Assembly (NCBI GenBank): GCA_012841565.1
Contig: DUUM01000439.1
Span: forward strand, 1-12,919
Origin: Candidatus Epulonipiscium sp.
Lineage (GTDB): Bacteria; Bacillota_A; Clostridia; Lachnospirales; Cellulosilyticaceae
Length of the DNA: 12,919 bases
Direction of reading: 5' to 3'
Shown: positions 1-7,547 of the stretch, one piece after another
Layout of the letters: each line of letters opens with the position of its first letter
Numbering within the stretch: position 1 is the first letter of the stretch
Notes under the pieces: generated by a model
What the model was told of the DNA's origin: nothing
Seen by the model: the letters and a program-made list of their open reading frames with translations, nothing else
Databases searched by the model: none
Program-made: the position numbers and the translations under genes

Positions 1-1
1 A

Positions 2-208
2 GATATTCTGGAACCTAAACACAGTCCTATATTATCAACATTAAAATCTGGGGAATCTTTTGCAAATCCAGGCGTAATATTAGAATTAACTAAAATCGAG
101 ACTAATAATTATAAGCCAAAACTTGAAGACCTGATATTTGATTACAAAGTTTCAACAGTAATATTTACTGATGGAACCGGTAAGAAATATTTCCAAAATA
201 CCCCATAG
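2..208 (+). CDS. 3' end of an unrecognised protein
   Basis: An open frame runs from the window edge to a TAG at 206-208 and encodes the last 68 residues of a protein whose start lies outside the window. The tail is polar, with alternating hydrophobic residues (for example VSTVIFTDGTGKKYF), which looks like a beta-rich, soluble or extracytoplasmic domain. I see no cysteines and no motif that assigns a family. It runs in the same direction as the 89-aa gene that starts 121 bases later. No clear terminator separates the two. The frame is supported only by its length and by its protein-like composition. Confidence 0.5.
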   Translation, partial: DILEPKHSPILSTLKSGESFANPGVILELTKIETNNYKPKLEDLIFDYKVSTVIFTDGTGKKYFQNTP

Positions 209-329
209 AGCAGCTCCTATCTATAATCTTTTATTCCCAGGAAAACACACATTCCGTTTAAATTTTATAGCTTTTTTTTAGAAAAAACATATACTATATT
301 TATCATAGATATTTAGAAAGGAGACTGTT

Positions 330-599
330 ATGCGTATATTAACTCAAGGTAGCGTAGGCATTATTAATGCGAAACACGGAAATATTCATATCAATAATAA
401 TATTATTCTTGTAGAACTTCGAGGATTTGATGGCCGAAAAATAGGATCAAACATTGTTCTTGGAGAATACCAAAACAAAAAAACAGCAAAGAAAGTGTTA
501 AGTGATATTTTCTTAGCTTATTCAAAGGAATCAATAGGTTTTAGGATGCCTAATAGGGAATATAATTATGATGGTTATGATTTTGATGATTATGATTAA
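330..599 (+). CDS. 89-aa small accessory (phage/plasmid-type) protein
   Basis: The ATG at 330 follows an AAAGGAG ribosome binding site at 317-323 with good spacing, and a possible -10 hexamer (TATACT) lies at 290-295 without a convincing -35. The protein begins MRILTQ and its centre reads LGEYQNKKTAKKVLSDIFLAY, followed by a MPN motif. This resembles a family of short uncharacterised proteins common on Firmicute phages and plasmids, where a 'LGEY-(K/Q)(T/N)-x-x-x-A-K-x-V-L-x-x-I' stretch recurs. That comparison is from memory. The C-terminus is an acidic, tyrosine-rich tail (repeated DY, DGYDFDDYD). It has no cysteines, so it is not a lanthipeptide precursor. Function unknown. Its presence fits accessory or mobile DNA upstream of the lanthipeptide operon. 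Confidence 0.75.
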   Translation: MRILTQGSVGIINAKHGNIHINNNIILVELRGFDGRKIGSNIVLGEYQNKKTAKKVLSDIFLAYSKESIGFRMPNREYNYDGYDFDDYD

Positions 600-689
600 G
601 AGTTGCCCTATGTGGTAGGATGAGATTAAAAATGTGGTGGACAAGGTGTATACGAGAAATTTATTTAGCAGAGACTAAGGAGGTCCCAT

Positions 690-770
690 ATGAGTAAGCA
701 GCCCAAGATTTCTAAAGGAAAAACTATTCATATATATCACCGCCTTTCATTTGAGATGGAGAACAATTAG
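690..770 (+). pseudogene. 26-codon stub with strong ribosome binding site
   Basis: An ATG at 690 follows a near-consensus AAGGAGG at 678-684. The frame encodes 26 residues starting MSKQPKISKGKTIHIYHR and stops at a TAG at 768-770. Such a strong initiation site in front of so short a product suggests the 5' end of a gene cut off by rearrangement. The stop codon overlaps the start of both the 13-base direct repeat and the inverted-repeat segment, which would place the breakpoint there. A real 26-aa peptide cannot be excluded. The peptide has no cysteine and does not look like a lanthipeptide precursor. Confidence 0.35.
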
Positions 771-866
771 TAAAAGAGATATCCCAATCTTAGATGCTAA
801 CAGCAACCTCGCATTATTAGCATTCATCTTTTAAAACTACCTTGCTGTTGGTCTAGTAAAAGAGAT
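768..866. repeat. 13-base direct repeat pair
   Basis: TAGTAAAAGAGAT occurs at 768-780 and again at 854-866. Both copies are followed at different distances by similar GC-AGCAAC-type sequence, so the second may be a diverged or internally deleted duplicate of the first. The left copy overlaps the left arm of the 776-788/993-1005 inverted repeat. Confidence 0.45.
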
Positions 867-1005
867 GCAGCAACTGAAGTAAGCAGAATGTGACGGCTAA
901 GTCAGGAAGCACGCTTAGGAAGCAATAACCAAATGGTTTTGCAAGGAGAAAAAGAATTATCCTTTGCCAATTATTCTTACTATAATTATAGCATTGGGAT
1001 ATCTC
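776..1005. repeat. 230-bp segment bounded by 13-bp inverted repeat
   Basis: GAGATATCCCAAT at 776-788 has its exact reverse complement, ATTGGGATATCTC, at 993-1005. The 204 bases between carry no intact gene. The arms do not extend beyond 13 bases on either side, and I see no target-site duplication. Terminal inverted repeats around a short non-coding core fit a MITE-like element or a remnant of an insertion sequence. A chance match of this length in so small an interval is unlikely but possible in AT-rich DNA. Confidence 0.4.
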
Positions 1006-1030
1006 AGTTAACAAAACAAATAAAAACAAA

Positions 1031-1072
1031 AATATGTTTAGAAGACTTAATAAAAGTGCTTCTAAACATATT
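1031..1072. repeat. 14-bp perfect inverted repeat (stem-loop) before transposase remnant
   Basis: The arm AATATGTTTAGAAG (1031-1044) is exactly complementary to CTTCTAAACATATT (1059-1072), with a 14-base spacer that can add three further pairs. It ends 17 bases before the ATG of the transposase remnant at 1090 and just before its AGGAG ribosome binding site (1078-1082). It is AT-rich and lacks a following T-run, so it is a poor intrinsic terminator. It may be part of the insertion-sequence end, or an RNA structure that blocks read-through expression of the transposase, an arrangement known from several IS families. Confidence 0.55.
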
Positions 1073-1089
1073 ATACGAGGAGAAATGCC

Positions 1090-1339
1090 ATGCCTAACAA
1101 CAAAAGAGGAACAAGATATACAAAAGAATTTAAAGATTCTATTTTAAAAAGATTAGATCAACCTTCCAAAGAAACAGCTGCATTATTGGTCTTAAGGAAG
1201 AAGGCTCAAGTAATTTGGGGGACAATGAAGACGAATGATCAGTGCTCTAGATCACCAAATAGCAGTGGAGCTGATCGGTGAAGCAAGGGCGGCAGGTGCC
1301 TTTTTAACCCCAGCGTGTAAAGTGCTCGGTATAACATGA
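1090..1339 (+). pseudogene. IS3-family transposase remnant (OrfA fused by deletion, OrfB start)
   Basis: The frame at 1090-1281 starts MPNNKRGTRYTKEFKDSILKR, the HTH_Tnp_1-like N-terminus of IS3-type OrfA. After about 27 residues it jumps directly to TAALLVLRKKAQVIWG, which I recognise as the C-terminal end of such OrfA proteins. The middle is therefore deleted. The real end of OrfA is then lost in a frameshift. In another frame (1241-1339) the sequence reads AVELIGEARAAGAFLTPACK and VLGIT, matching the start of OrfB ('ELI-x-EA-x-x-x-GA-x-L-x-x-ACEVLGI'), and stops at a TGA. Beyond 1340 every frame is closed within a few codons. It is not functional as a transposase. The family call is from memory of these motifs. 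Confidence 0.68.
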
Positions 1340-1456
1340 AGCATCTACATAGTGGCATAAAATTCATCAAGCCTTAGCAAAGGCACTATTATCTAGACCA
1401 AGCAATCATGGATAAACGTACTCAGACATATGAACTAGCTGGGGCAAAGCATCCTG

Positions 1457-1534
1457 ATGAATGAAGCAGAAGTTAAGAAATTTATTAATACCAAAAATGA
1501 TGGGTCCGATGAGATAAGTCTTAAACAGGTTTAA
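1457..1534 (+). CDS. 25-aa leader-like peptide, possible broken lanA relic
   Basis: The ATG at 1457 opens a 25-codon frame beginning MNEAEVKKFINTKNDG and ending at a TAA at 1532-1534. The amphipathic, charged start recalls the leaders of precursor peptides processed by LanM enzymes, and it lies 160 bases upstream of lanM on the same strand. It has no double-glycine site, no cysteine and no core peptide. The ribosome binding site is poor (a GGGG about 13 bases upstream). A shift of frame after the stop would bring two cysteines into reach (positions about 1540-1618), but no Ser/Thr-rich core appears. It may equally be random sequence in the IS debris. Confidence 0.15.
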   Translation: MNEAEVKKFINTKNDGSDEISLKQV

Positions 1535-1660
1535 AAGTTAAATGCGAAAACGTACTTGACAAACACTTTTTTTGGAAATTAAGGTCTTGTAAGTTAGTCT
1601 GGTTATCTTTGAAATTATGAAAAGAGTGCGGTAAATACTCATTCTTAATCAAGGAGCTTA

Positions 1661-1669
1661 TGATATACT
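1661..1669 (+). promoter_or_regulatory. candidate extended -10 promoter of the lan operon
   Basis: TGATATACT fits the extended -10 form TGnTATAAT with one mismatch. Transcription would start near 1676, just before the lanM ribosome binding site (AAGGGGTG at 1681-1688), giving a very short leader. The -35 position (about 1641-1646, ATTCTT) is weak, which extended -10 promoters tolerate. An alternative is the perfect -35 TTGACA at 1556-1561, but the matching -10 area (TTAAGG near 1579) is poor. Confidence 0.35.
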
Positions 1670-1693
1670 GATAAAAACAAAAGGGGTGTTTTA

Positions 1694-4642
1694 ATGAAAG
1701 GCTTTATAAACGAATGGATTAGTTATTTTGATGATATTGAAACAGATGTTGAATTAAACCAATTTATGAAAAAATCAACAGGAGATACCTTAGAGAAATA
1801 CCTAAATAAAAGGGATAGATACGGGTTAGAGAAAGATAAAAGAGACTTTATAATAGAAAAATACTGCACAGAAAATTGGAAGGGAGTAAACGATAATATT
1901 TGTGTAGAGAATGATTGGTATGGGCTCTATAAGCCTTTTATTAATGATGAGCTAAAGTGCTTTGAAGAGAAAATAAAAGATATGAATTATATAGAAAAAG
2001 AAAAAATTATAACTTTAGTGTTAGAATACTGTGTGCAAGAAATGATGAATATATCTTATAGAGCAATTGTTTTGGAAATAAATGAATTACGTGTTAGTGG
2101 GTTACTACAAGGCAAAGACAAATTCGCGAGATACGACTATTACATTGAAAAAAAACTTAATAATTTAGACTATGTGGTTGAGTTCTTTCGAAGGTATCCA
2201 GTATTATTTGATTTGCTTAGGGATAAGGTAAAAAAGGTTTTTAATTATACATTAGAAATATTTCAAAATGTAGAGAAGGATTATCAAATATTAAAGAAAT
2301 CTTATTTTATTAATGAAACTAAAATGCTTTCATACATTTTGTTTAATAGTGGGGATGTTCATAATGGTGGAAAATTTGTTTGTATCTTATATTTCGATAA
2401 TATAAAGGTGATTTATAAACCGAGAAATATGGATATAGATATTAACATATCAATACTTGCACAAAATATAAAAGAGACGTCAAACAATAAAATTCAAATT
2501 CACGTTCCTTTTACAATTGCAAGAAAAGACTATGGTTTTGTAGAGTATATTGAACCTAAAGAGTGTGGAAATAATAATGAAATTAAGGAATTCTTTTATA
2601 GTATGGGTTCCCTATTGGGTCTCTTATATTTTTTAGGAGCTAAAGACTTTCATGGAGAAAATATAATTTCGAGTGGAAAAAACCCCTTTATTATCGATAA
2701 TGAAACAGTACTACATAAAAATGATTTTGAGAGAATTTATAAAGGGTATCAATTTATATCGAACAAAATTATGGAATCAGTATATAGTATAGGTTTATTA
2801 CCACATTCTATATATTCATTTCAAAATGATACATATATGGAAATAGGCGCTTTGAATTCAGGAGAAATAAGGAAATCACCTTACCTGACCCAGGCTTTAG
2901 CTGATATAAAAACGGACGAAATACATGTTGAAAATATTTTTAAAGAAGTGAAACAGGTAAATAGTTCGCCTAAATTGAATGGAGAACATATATCTTGCAA
3001 AGATTATGCAGATGAAATATCGAAGGGATTTAAGATGTGCTATAAGTTTTTATATAGAAATAAAAATGAATTTATAATAAGCGTTAAAAGTTTATTTGGA
3101 GACCTGCAGACACGCTATATCTTTAGAAATACTAATAATTATACCCAAATGATAGAAACGAGTCACCATCCAGCTTTATTAAAAAACAATATTGATAGGG
3201 AAGTATTCTTTTTAAGATTGGGGATGAATTTATCACTTGATAGTAGGCGGAACAGGATTATTCTAATGGAGGAAATCAGAGAAATAAAATATGGTGATAT
3301 ACCATTATTCTTTGTAAATACAAAAGAGAATGTAATTAGTTCTAATAATGATACTAATATTGATAAATTTGAAGATGAGAATATCATCGAAACCCTAGTG
3401 TGTAATATTAGTAAAATGAGTCCAAAAGATCTAAATCAACAATTGAAAATTATTAATATGAGCTTTATTGGAAGTGGACTAATAGACCCAGTTACAAAGA
3501 ATAAAAGTAAAGTTAATTATGGTGATGAGTGCTTAGTTAATAGGTTTTTAGAAGGTATGATTACATTCGAACACGAAATAGGTTTCTTTTCCCTGAAAGG
3601 ATTAAGTGGTAAAAGTCATGAAATAGTTCCAATCGGTTATGATCTTTATCAAGGTATGGCAGGGATTATTTTAGCATTAACCTATGAAGAAGGTATTGCT
3701 GATGACATTATTGAAAGGATGATTAAATATAGCATATTTTTTTTGGAAGATGTAGGTGAGGATAGAAGATATGGTGCATTTGATGGGGTGGTTGGATTTT
3801 TATATGCATTAGCAAATACAGATAATGCGAGACCAAATCTAAAAATTAATATAGAAAAAGTTATTTATAAAAATTTATTAACGTATGAAAAGGAAATAGT
3901 AAATGTAAAAGAAAATGATGTTATTATGGGAAAGGCAGGTATATTGGGTGCCTTATTAACAATAAGGGAGATTTATAAAAGTAATTTTGGGTTGGCTAAT
4001 GTTACCGATAATATAATGTATAAGCTTTATAAACTACTGATTGACGAGATAATTGTTCGGAAAAGTGGCTTAACTTGGACTATAAATAGTGATATAGGTT
4101 ATGCACATGGCAATGTAGGTATCCTAACACAACTAGTAAGATACTCTTTGTACAGAGGAGAAAATAGTGAAGAGAGTAAAAAAATAAAAAATGTTTTTGC
4201 GGGTGTAATAAACTACGAAAAAAGCAGAATTGATAAGAAGGGGAAGTACGTCTTGAGGGATAACGTAAAGTATTATACATGGTGTAATGGAGCCGTTGGT
4301 ATTTTATTGTCAAAAAAGTTTTTCTTGGAAAAAGGATTTATATACGATGGGATAGAAGAAGATATTAATTTAATATCTTTAGATTTAGTTACAAACGGAT
4401 TAGATATGGATCATTCAATCTGCCATGGAAACATTGGAAATATGGCGGTAATAAACAATATGTGTGAGAAGACAAGTTATAAGAAGCTTCTATTAGAGGA
4501 AATATATAACCATATTGAGTCGAAAGAGAAATATGATTTTGATGATTGGGGTTTAATGACAGGGGAATCTGGATTACTCATGGCGAGAAATGGGCTTAAC
4601 AAAATAGTTCAGGTTTTGTTGTTGGAGAAAACTTGTGTTTAG
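1694..4642 (+). CDS. lanM: class II lanthipeptide synthetase LanM
   Basis: This bifunctional cytosolic enzyme phosphorylates and eliminates Ser/Thr of a precursor peptide to give dehydroamino acids, then adds Cys thiols to form (methyl)lanthionine rings. At 982 aa it has the usual length. The N-terminal two thirds is the dehydratase (DUF4135, lipid-kinase-like). Visible active-site features are DVHNGG at 221-226, the lysine of VIYKPRN (K242), DFHGEN at 318-323, D335 and E337 in IIDNETVLH, and the R474-x3-R478-x-T480 element. The C-terminal third is a LanC-like cyclase with repeated G-x-x-G helices (YQGMAG, FDGVVG, AHGNVG, GESG) and the zinc ligands C864 (WCNG), C910 and H911 (CHGN). All key residues I can identify are present, so the enzyme looks active. 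The ATG at 1694 follows AAGGGGTG at 1681-1688. It is the first gene of the operon, and its last 8 bases overlap lanT. No precursor gene accompanies it. Confidence 0.95.
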   Translation: MKGFINEWISYFDDIETDVELNQFMKKSTGDTLEKYLNKRDRYGLEKDKRDFIIEKYCTENWKGVNDNICVENDWYGLYKPFINDELKCFEEKIKDMNYIEKEKIITLVLEYCVQEMMNISYRAIVLEINELRVSGLLQGKDKFARYDYYIEKKLNNLDYVVEFFRRYPVLFDLLRDKVKKVFNYTLEIFQNVEKDYQILKKSYFINETKMLSYILFNSGDVHNGGKFVCILYFDNIKVIYKPRNMDIDINISILAQNIKETSNNKIQIHVPFTIARKDYGFVEYIEPKECGNNNEIKEFFYSMGSLLGLLYFLGAKDFHGENIISSGKNPFIIDNETVLHKNDFERIYKGYQFISNKIMESVYSIGLLPHSIYSFQNDTYMEIGALNSGEIRKSPYLTQALADIKTDEIHVENIFKEVKQVNSSPKLNGEHISCKDYADEISKGFKMCYKFLYRNKNEFIISVKSLFGDLQTRYIFRNTNNYTQMIETSHHPALLKNNIDREVFFLRLGMNLSLDSRRNRIILMEEIREIKYGDIPLFFVNTKENVISSNNDTNIDKFEDENIIETLVCNISKMSPKDLNQQLKIINMSFIGSGLIDPVTKNKSKVNYGDECLVNRFLEGMITFEHEIGFFSLKGLSGKSHEIVPIGYDLYQGMAGIILALTYEEGIADDIIERMIKYSIFFLEDVGEDRRYGAFDGVVGFLYALANTDNARPNLKINIEKVIYKNLLTYEKEIVNVKENDVIMGKAGILGALLTIREIYKSNFGLANVTDNIMYKLYKLLIDEIIVRKSGLTWTINSDIGYAHGNVGILTQLVRYSLYRGENSEESKKIKNVFAGVINYEKSRIDKKGKYVLRDNVKYYTWCNGAVGILLSKKFFLEKGFIYDGIEEDINLISLDLVTNGLDMDHSICHGNIGNMAVINNMCEKTSYKKLLLEEIYNHIESKEKYDFDDWGLMTGESGLLMARNGLNKIVQVLLLEKTCV
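4624..4627 (+). promoter_or_regulatory. ribosome binding site fixing the GTG start of lanT
   Basis: GGAG at 4624-4627 lies 7 bases before the GTG at 4635, inside the end of lanM. The GTG start gives a protein beginning MFSKKRKIPIIEQ, the normal run-up to a C39 peptidase domain. Placing the start within the lanM stop region implies translational coupling. Confidence 0.6.
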
Positions 4643-6779
4643 TAAAAAAAGAAAAATTCCAATCATAGAGCAACATCAAAAGACAGAATGTGGATTATGT
4701 TGTGTTGCAATGATATCATCATATTATAAACATGAAATTACAATGGAAGAATTACGTGCCATATTGGAAACTGGAAGAGATGGGACTAGTTTTATTCAAC
4801 TGATAGAAATACTAGAATCAATTGGCTTTGAAACCAAAGCATTCAAAGTGCCTAATTTTGCTGCTAAATACAAAAATATTAGGACTCCGTCCATAGCATT
4901 ATGGAAGAGCAGACATTTTATTGTTATTGAAAAGATTACTAAAAAACATATTTATGTGGTTGATCCTGAATTGGGTAAAATAAGATATTCATATACTGAT
5001 TTTTCAGATGGATTTAGTGAGTATCTAATTCAAATTATCTCTAGTGAGAAGGTAGAGAAGAGAAAAAAAAAGATTGATTATAGGCTTGTTTTTAATTGTA
5101 TATTCAAAGAATGGAAATATTTCATTTCTGTTTTTTTCTTTACTTTGCTAATTTATTTATTGACATTTTTTGTACCGATATTAATAAGAGATATTATAAA
5201 TTCGCTTTCTAACGACCATCATGTATTTGAATTACATGAGTATATATATATCTTAATAGTTATTTTTGTGGCGTATTACTTGGTAATACTATTTCAAGGG
5301 TTGTCTATATTGAGGTTGCGAATAAATATAGATGAAAACCTGAATGTAAAAACTATTGGGAAATTGCTTAGAGTGCCTTATAAGTTTTATTCCAATAGGA
5401 GCAAGGGTGATTTAATCTACTCAATAAACAGCTTACCTAATATTAGGGAATTATTTGCCAATAGGATTGTAACTGGCTTTTTAGATATTGGCATAATAGT
5501 AGCAATAGGTAGTTATTTATATTTATTAGATAGCTACCTATTGATTACCTGTATGATAATTTTCTTGGTTAATTTAGGAGTTCTTTATATTTCTAGGAAA
5601 GTTATTGAACAAAATAAAAAGATGTCTAGTGTTTGTCAAAATAATTTACAAAACAAGCAGATAGAAATGATCTATTCAATGTCGGGAATAAAGATGGAAG
5701 GGTTTGAGCAAAACATCTATCGACAATGGAGAGAACACTACGATGGATATATATATAGATATATTGTAACAGAGAGGTTTTCTAATCATATTAATTCATT
5801 ATTGCAAACAATTACTTTCATCTCCCCATTTATTGTTTTGGTGGTTTCTGTAATTTTATATTCTGAGAACAAATTAGATATTGGAACAGTGATGAGCACT
5901 TATTCGTTTGCTAGTATTTTTTTTAGTAAGACAGATACCATTTTTAATACATTTATAACAGCAATAAATAGTAAGGTTTTTATTTCTAGAATATATGATA
6001 TTTTGGCCCAAGAAGAAGACAAAAATGGAAATAAAAATATAGATTTGAAGGGGAATATTAGACTTGAAAATGTGAGTTTCTCATATGTCAAGAATGGGGA
6101 TTTGGTTCTAAAGGACATCAATTTATCAATTAAGCAAGGAGAAAAAATTGGGATAGTAGGTACATCGGGTTCAGGAAAAAGTACTTTATCTAAATTGTTG
6201 GTAGGACTTTATAAGCCTTCACAAGGAGCTGTTTATTTTGATGAAGTTGGAGTTGAAGATTTAAACCTAAATAGTCTTCGAAAACAGATTGGTATCGTAC
6301 CCCAAGATATGACATTATTCAATAAAACTATAAGGGAAAACATATGTGATGATATAGATGTTTCGCAAAATGAAATTGAATTGGTGTGTCAGGCAACAAA
6401 TATTCATAATGATATAGTTGACATGCCTTTGGGGTATAATACTTTAGTATCTGAAATGGGTATGAATTTATCGGGTGGGCAAAGGCAAAGGATAGTTTTG
6501 GCTAGGGCATTAATTAAGAAGCCTAAAATATTACTTTTAGATGAAGCAACAAGTTATTTAGATAATATTAACGAAAGAAATATTATGAATTTTTTTAAGA
6601 AACAAGAAATTACAACCATTGTTATAGCTCATAGATTATCTACTATTATAGATTCGGACAAAATATTTGTGTTTGAAAATGGACAAATTATAGAGAGCGG
6701 GAAACATATAGCTCTTATGGGTGAAGAGAATGGAAGTTATAAAATGATGTATACAACATTTAGTAAAGAAGGAGAATAA
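4635..6779 (+). CDS. lanT: lanthipeptide exporter with C39 leader peptidase (LanT)
   Basis: This is a peptidase-containing ABC transporter of 714 aa, the usual size. It exports the modified peptide and cleaves its leader, typically after GG or GA. Residues 1-130 form the C39 cysteine protease: Q13 (oxyanion), catalytic C19 in the ECGLCC motif, H94 in SRHFIV and D110 in VVDPE. All are retained, so it should be proteolytically active. Hydrophobic segments from about 150 to 430 form the six-helix membrane domain. The ATPase domain has Walker A GTSGSGKST (509-517), signature LSGGQ (612-616), Walker B ending in D636-E637, and the H-loop H666 (AHRLST). It overlaps lanM by 8 bases and is followed after 1 base by the BceA-like gene, so the genes are cotranscribed. 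Its intact protease implies a substrate with a cleavable leader, although no such gene is visible here. Confidence 0.95.
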   Translation: MFSKKRKIPIIEQHQKTECGLCCVAMISSYYKHEITMEELRAILETGRDGTSFIQLIEILESIGFETKAFKVPNFAAKYKNIRTPSIALWKSRHFIVIEKITKKHIYVVDPELGKIRYSYTDFSDGFSEYLIQIISSEKVEKRKKKIDYRLVFNCIFKEWKYFISVFFFTLLIYLLTFFVPILIRDIINSLSNDHHVFELHEYIYILIVIFVAYYLVILFQGLSILRLRINIDENLNVKTIGKLLRVPYKFYSNRSKGDLIYSINSLPNIRELFANRIVTGFLDIGIIVAIGSYLYLLDSYLLITCMIIFLVNLGVLYISRKVIEQNKKMSSVCQNNLQNKQIEMIYSMSGIKMEGFEQNIYRQWREHYDGYIYRYIVTERFSNHINSLLQTITFISPFIVLVVSVILYSENKLDIGTVMSTYSFASIFFSKTDTIFNTFITAINSKVFISRIYDILAQEEDKNGNKNIDLKGNIRLENVSFSYVKNGDLVLKDINLSIKQGEKIGIVGTSGSGKSTLSKLLVGLYKPSQGAVYFDEVGVEDLNLNSLRKQIGIVPQDMTLFNKTIRENICDDIDVSQNEIELVCQATNIHNDIVDMPLGYNTLVSEMGMNLSGGQRQRIVLARALIKKPKILLLDEATSYLDNINERNIMNFFKKQEITTIVIAHRLSTIIDSDKIFVFENGQIIESGKHIALMGEENGSYKMMYTTFSKEGE

Positions 6780-6780
6780 T

Positions 6781-7545
6781 ATGAAAAAGATACTTGAATT
6801 AAGCAAAGTTAATAAAACATATAATACAGGAATGAATCAGGTACAAGCGTTATCAGATGTCTCAGTTACATTAAATGAAGGTGAGTTTCTAACAATTATG
6901 GGAAGTAGTGGATCAGGAAAAAGTACTTTATTGAACTGCATCTCATCTATTGATAAACCGACTTCTGGATGCATTAAGTTTTTAGGACAGGATATTGTAG
7001 AACTGAATCAAAATACTTTGGCAGATTATAGAGCCAATAATATATCCTTTATATTTCAAAATTATAATCTGATAGATACGTTGAACGTCTATGAGAACAT
7101 CGTATTACCTCTACAAATTAGGGGAGACAATGTGATGAAAGAAGAGAGTGATATTAATAAAATACTTAAATCTCTTGAAATTTACGATTTAAAAAAGAGA
7201 TTTATTGATCAATTATCGGGAGGACAACAACAACGTGTTGCAGCTGCAAGAGCAATTATAAGTAAAGCAAAATTATTAATTGCAGACGAACCCACCGGAG
7301 CATTAGATTCCGTAAGTTCTTCTAACTTACTTGAGTTATTTGTTAGATTAAATGATGAATTCAATCTGAGTATCATAATGGTTACTCACGATCCTTATAG
7401 TGCTATTTATTCTCAGAAAATTATCTTTTTAAAAGATGGTCAAATTGTAAAAGAACTATCAAAAGATAGTTTTTCTAGTAGGGATGAATATTTAGATGCA
7501 ATTCTAGAGACTCAAAGAAAAATTTCTGGAAAAAGGGAGATGTAG
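6781..7545 (+). CDS. BceA/MacB-type ABC transporter ATPase (likely immunity)
   Basis: This 254-aa ATP-binding subunit belongs to the group (MacB/LolD/BceA) that works with FtsX-like permeases rather than with LanFG-type permeases. Walker A is GSSGSGKST (41-49), the signature LSGGQQQR starts at 145, and Walker B is IADEPTGALDS with D169-E170. The EPTGALDS form is typical of this group. The ATG at 6781 starts 1 base after lanT, with GGAG at 6771-6774. It pairs with the 672-aa permease that begins 2 bases downstream. In Firmicutes, BceAB-type transporters give resistance to lipid II-binding peptides by freeing the target from the antibiotic. In this operon that points to producer self-protection, which is inferred from context. 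Confidence 0.9.
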   Translation: MKKILELSKVNKTYNTGMNQVQALSDVSVTLNEGEFLTIMGSSGSGKSTLLNCISSIDKPTSGCIKFLGQDIVELNQNTLADYRANNISFIFQNYNLIDTLNVYENIVLPLQIRGDNVMKEESDINKILKSLEIYDLKKRFIDQLSGGQQQRVAAARAIISKAKLLIADEPTGALDSVSSSNLLELFVRLNDEFNLSIIMVTHDPYSAIYSQKIIFLKDGQIVKELSKDSFSSRDEYLDAILETQRKISGKREM

Positions 7546-7547
7546 AG

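Larger units (their letters stand above)
600..1089. other. decayed, gene-poor segment
   Basis: I see no intact gene in this 490-base stretch. It holds a short stub with a strong ribosome binding site (690-770), a 13-base direct repeat (768-780 and 854-866), a 13-base inverted repeat (776-788 and 993-1005) and a 14-base palindrome (1031-1072). In the frame starting at 778, amino-acid-like sequence continues to about 1010 but is broken by four in-frame stop codons. A second frame is open from about 889 to 1095 (68 codons) without a good start. Both look like the debris of an older gene; I cannot name the family. Confidence 0.5.
1340..1693. other. non-coding stretch upstream of lanM
   Basis: These 354 bases separate the transposase remnant from lanM. 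All frames are short. The longest sensible start-to-stop frame is a 25-codon ORF at 1457-1534, described separately. Two possible promoters for lanM lie near 1556 and 1661. I see no terminator-like hairpin and no riboswitch-like structure. Confidence 0.5.

Noticed and set aside
330..599. 89-aa protein considered as the lanthipeptide precursor
   Set aside because: It has no cysteine, no double-glycine site and an acidic tyrosine-rich tail. It is more than 1 kb from lanM.
620..697. 25-codon ORF upstream of the 690 stub
   Set aside because: It has a weak ribosome binding site, no recognisable sequence, and overlaps the much stronger start at 690.
600..1690. CRISPR array, tRNA or riboswitch in the gene-poor region
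   Set aside because: No regularly spaced repeats, no cloverleaf or T-loop consensus, and no recognisable aptamer core were seen.
3163..3387. Minus-strand frames inside lanM, lanT and bceB-like genes (for example 3163-3387, 4080-4313, 5900-6121, 7985-8209)
   Set aside because: They are shadows of strongly supported coding genes and have no ribosome binding sites or family features.
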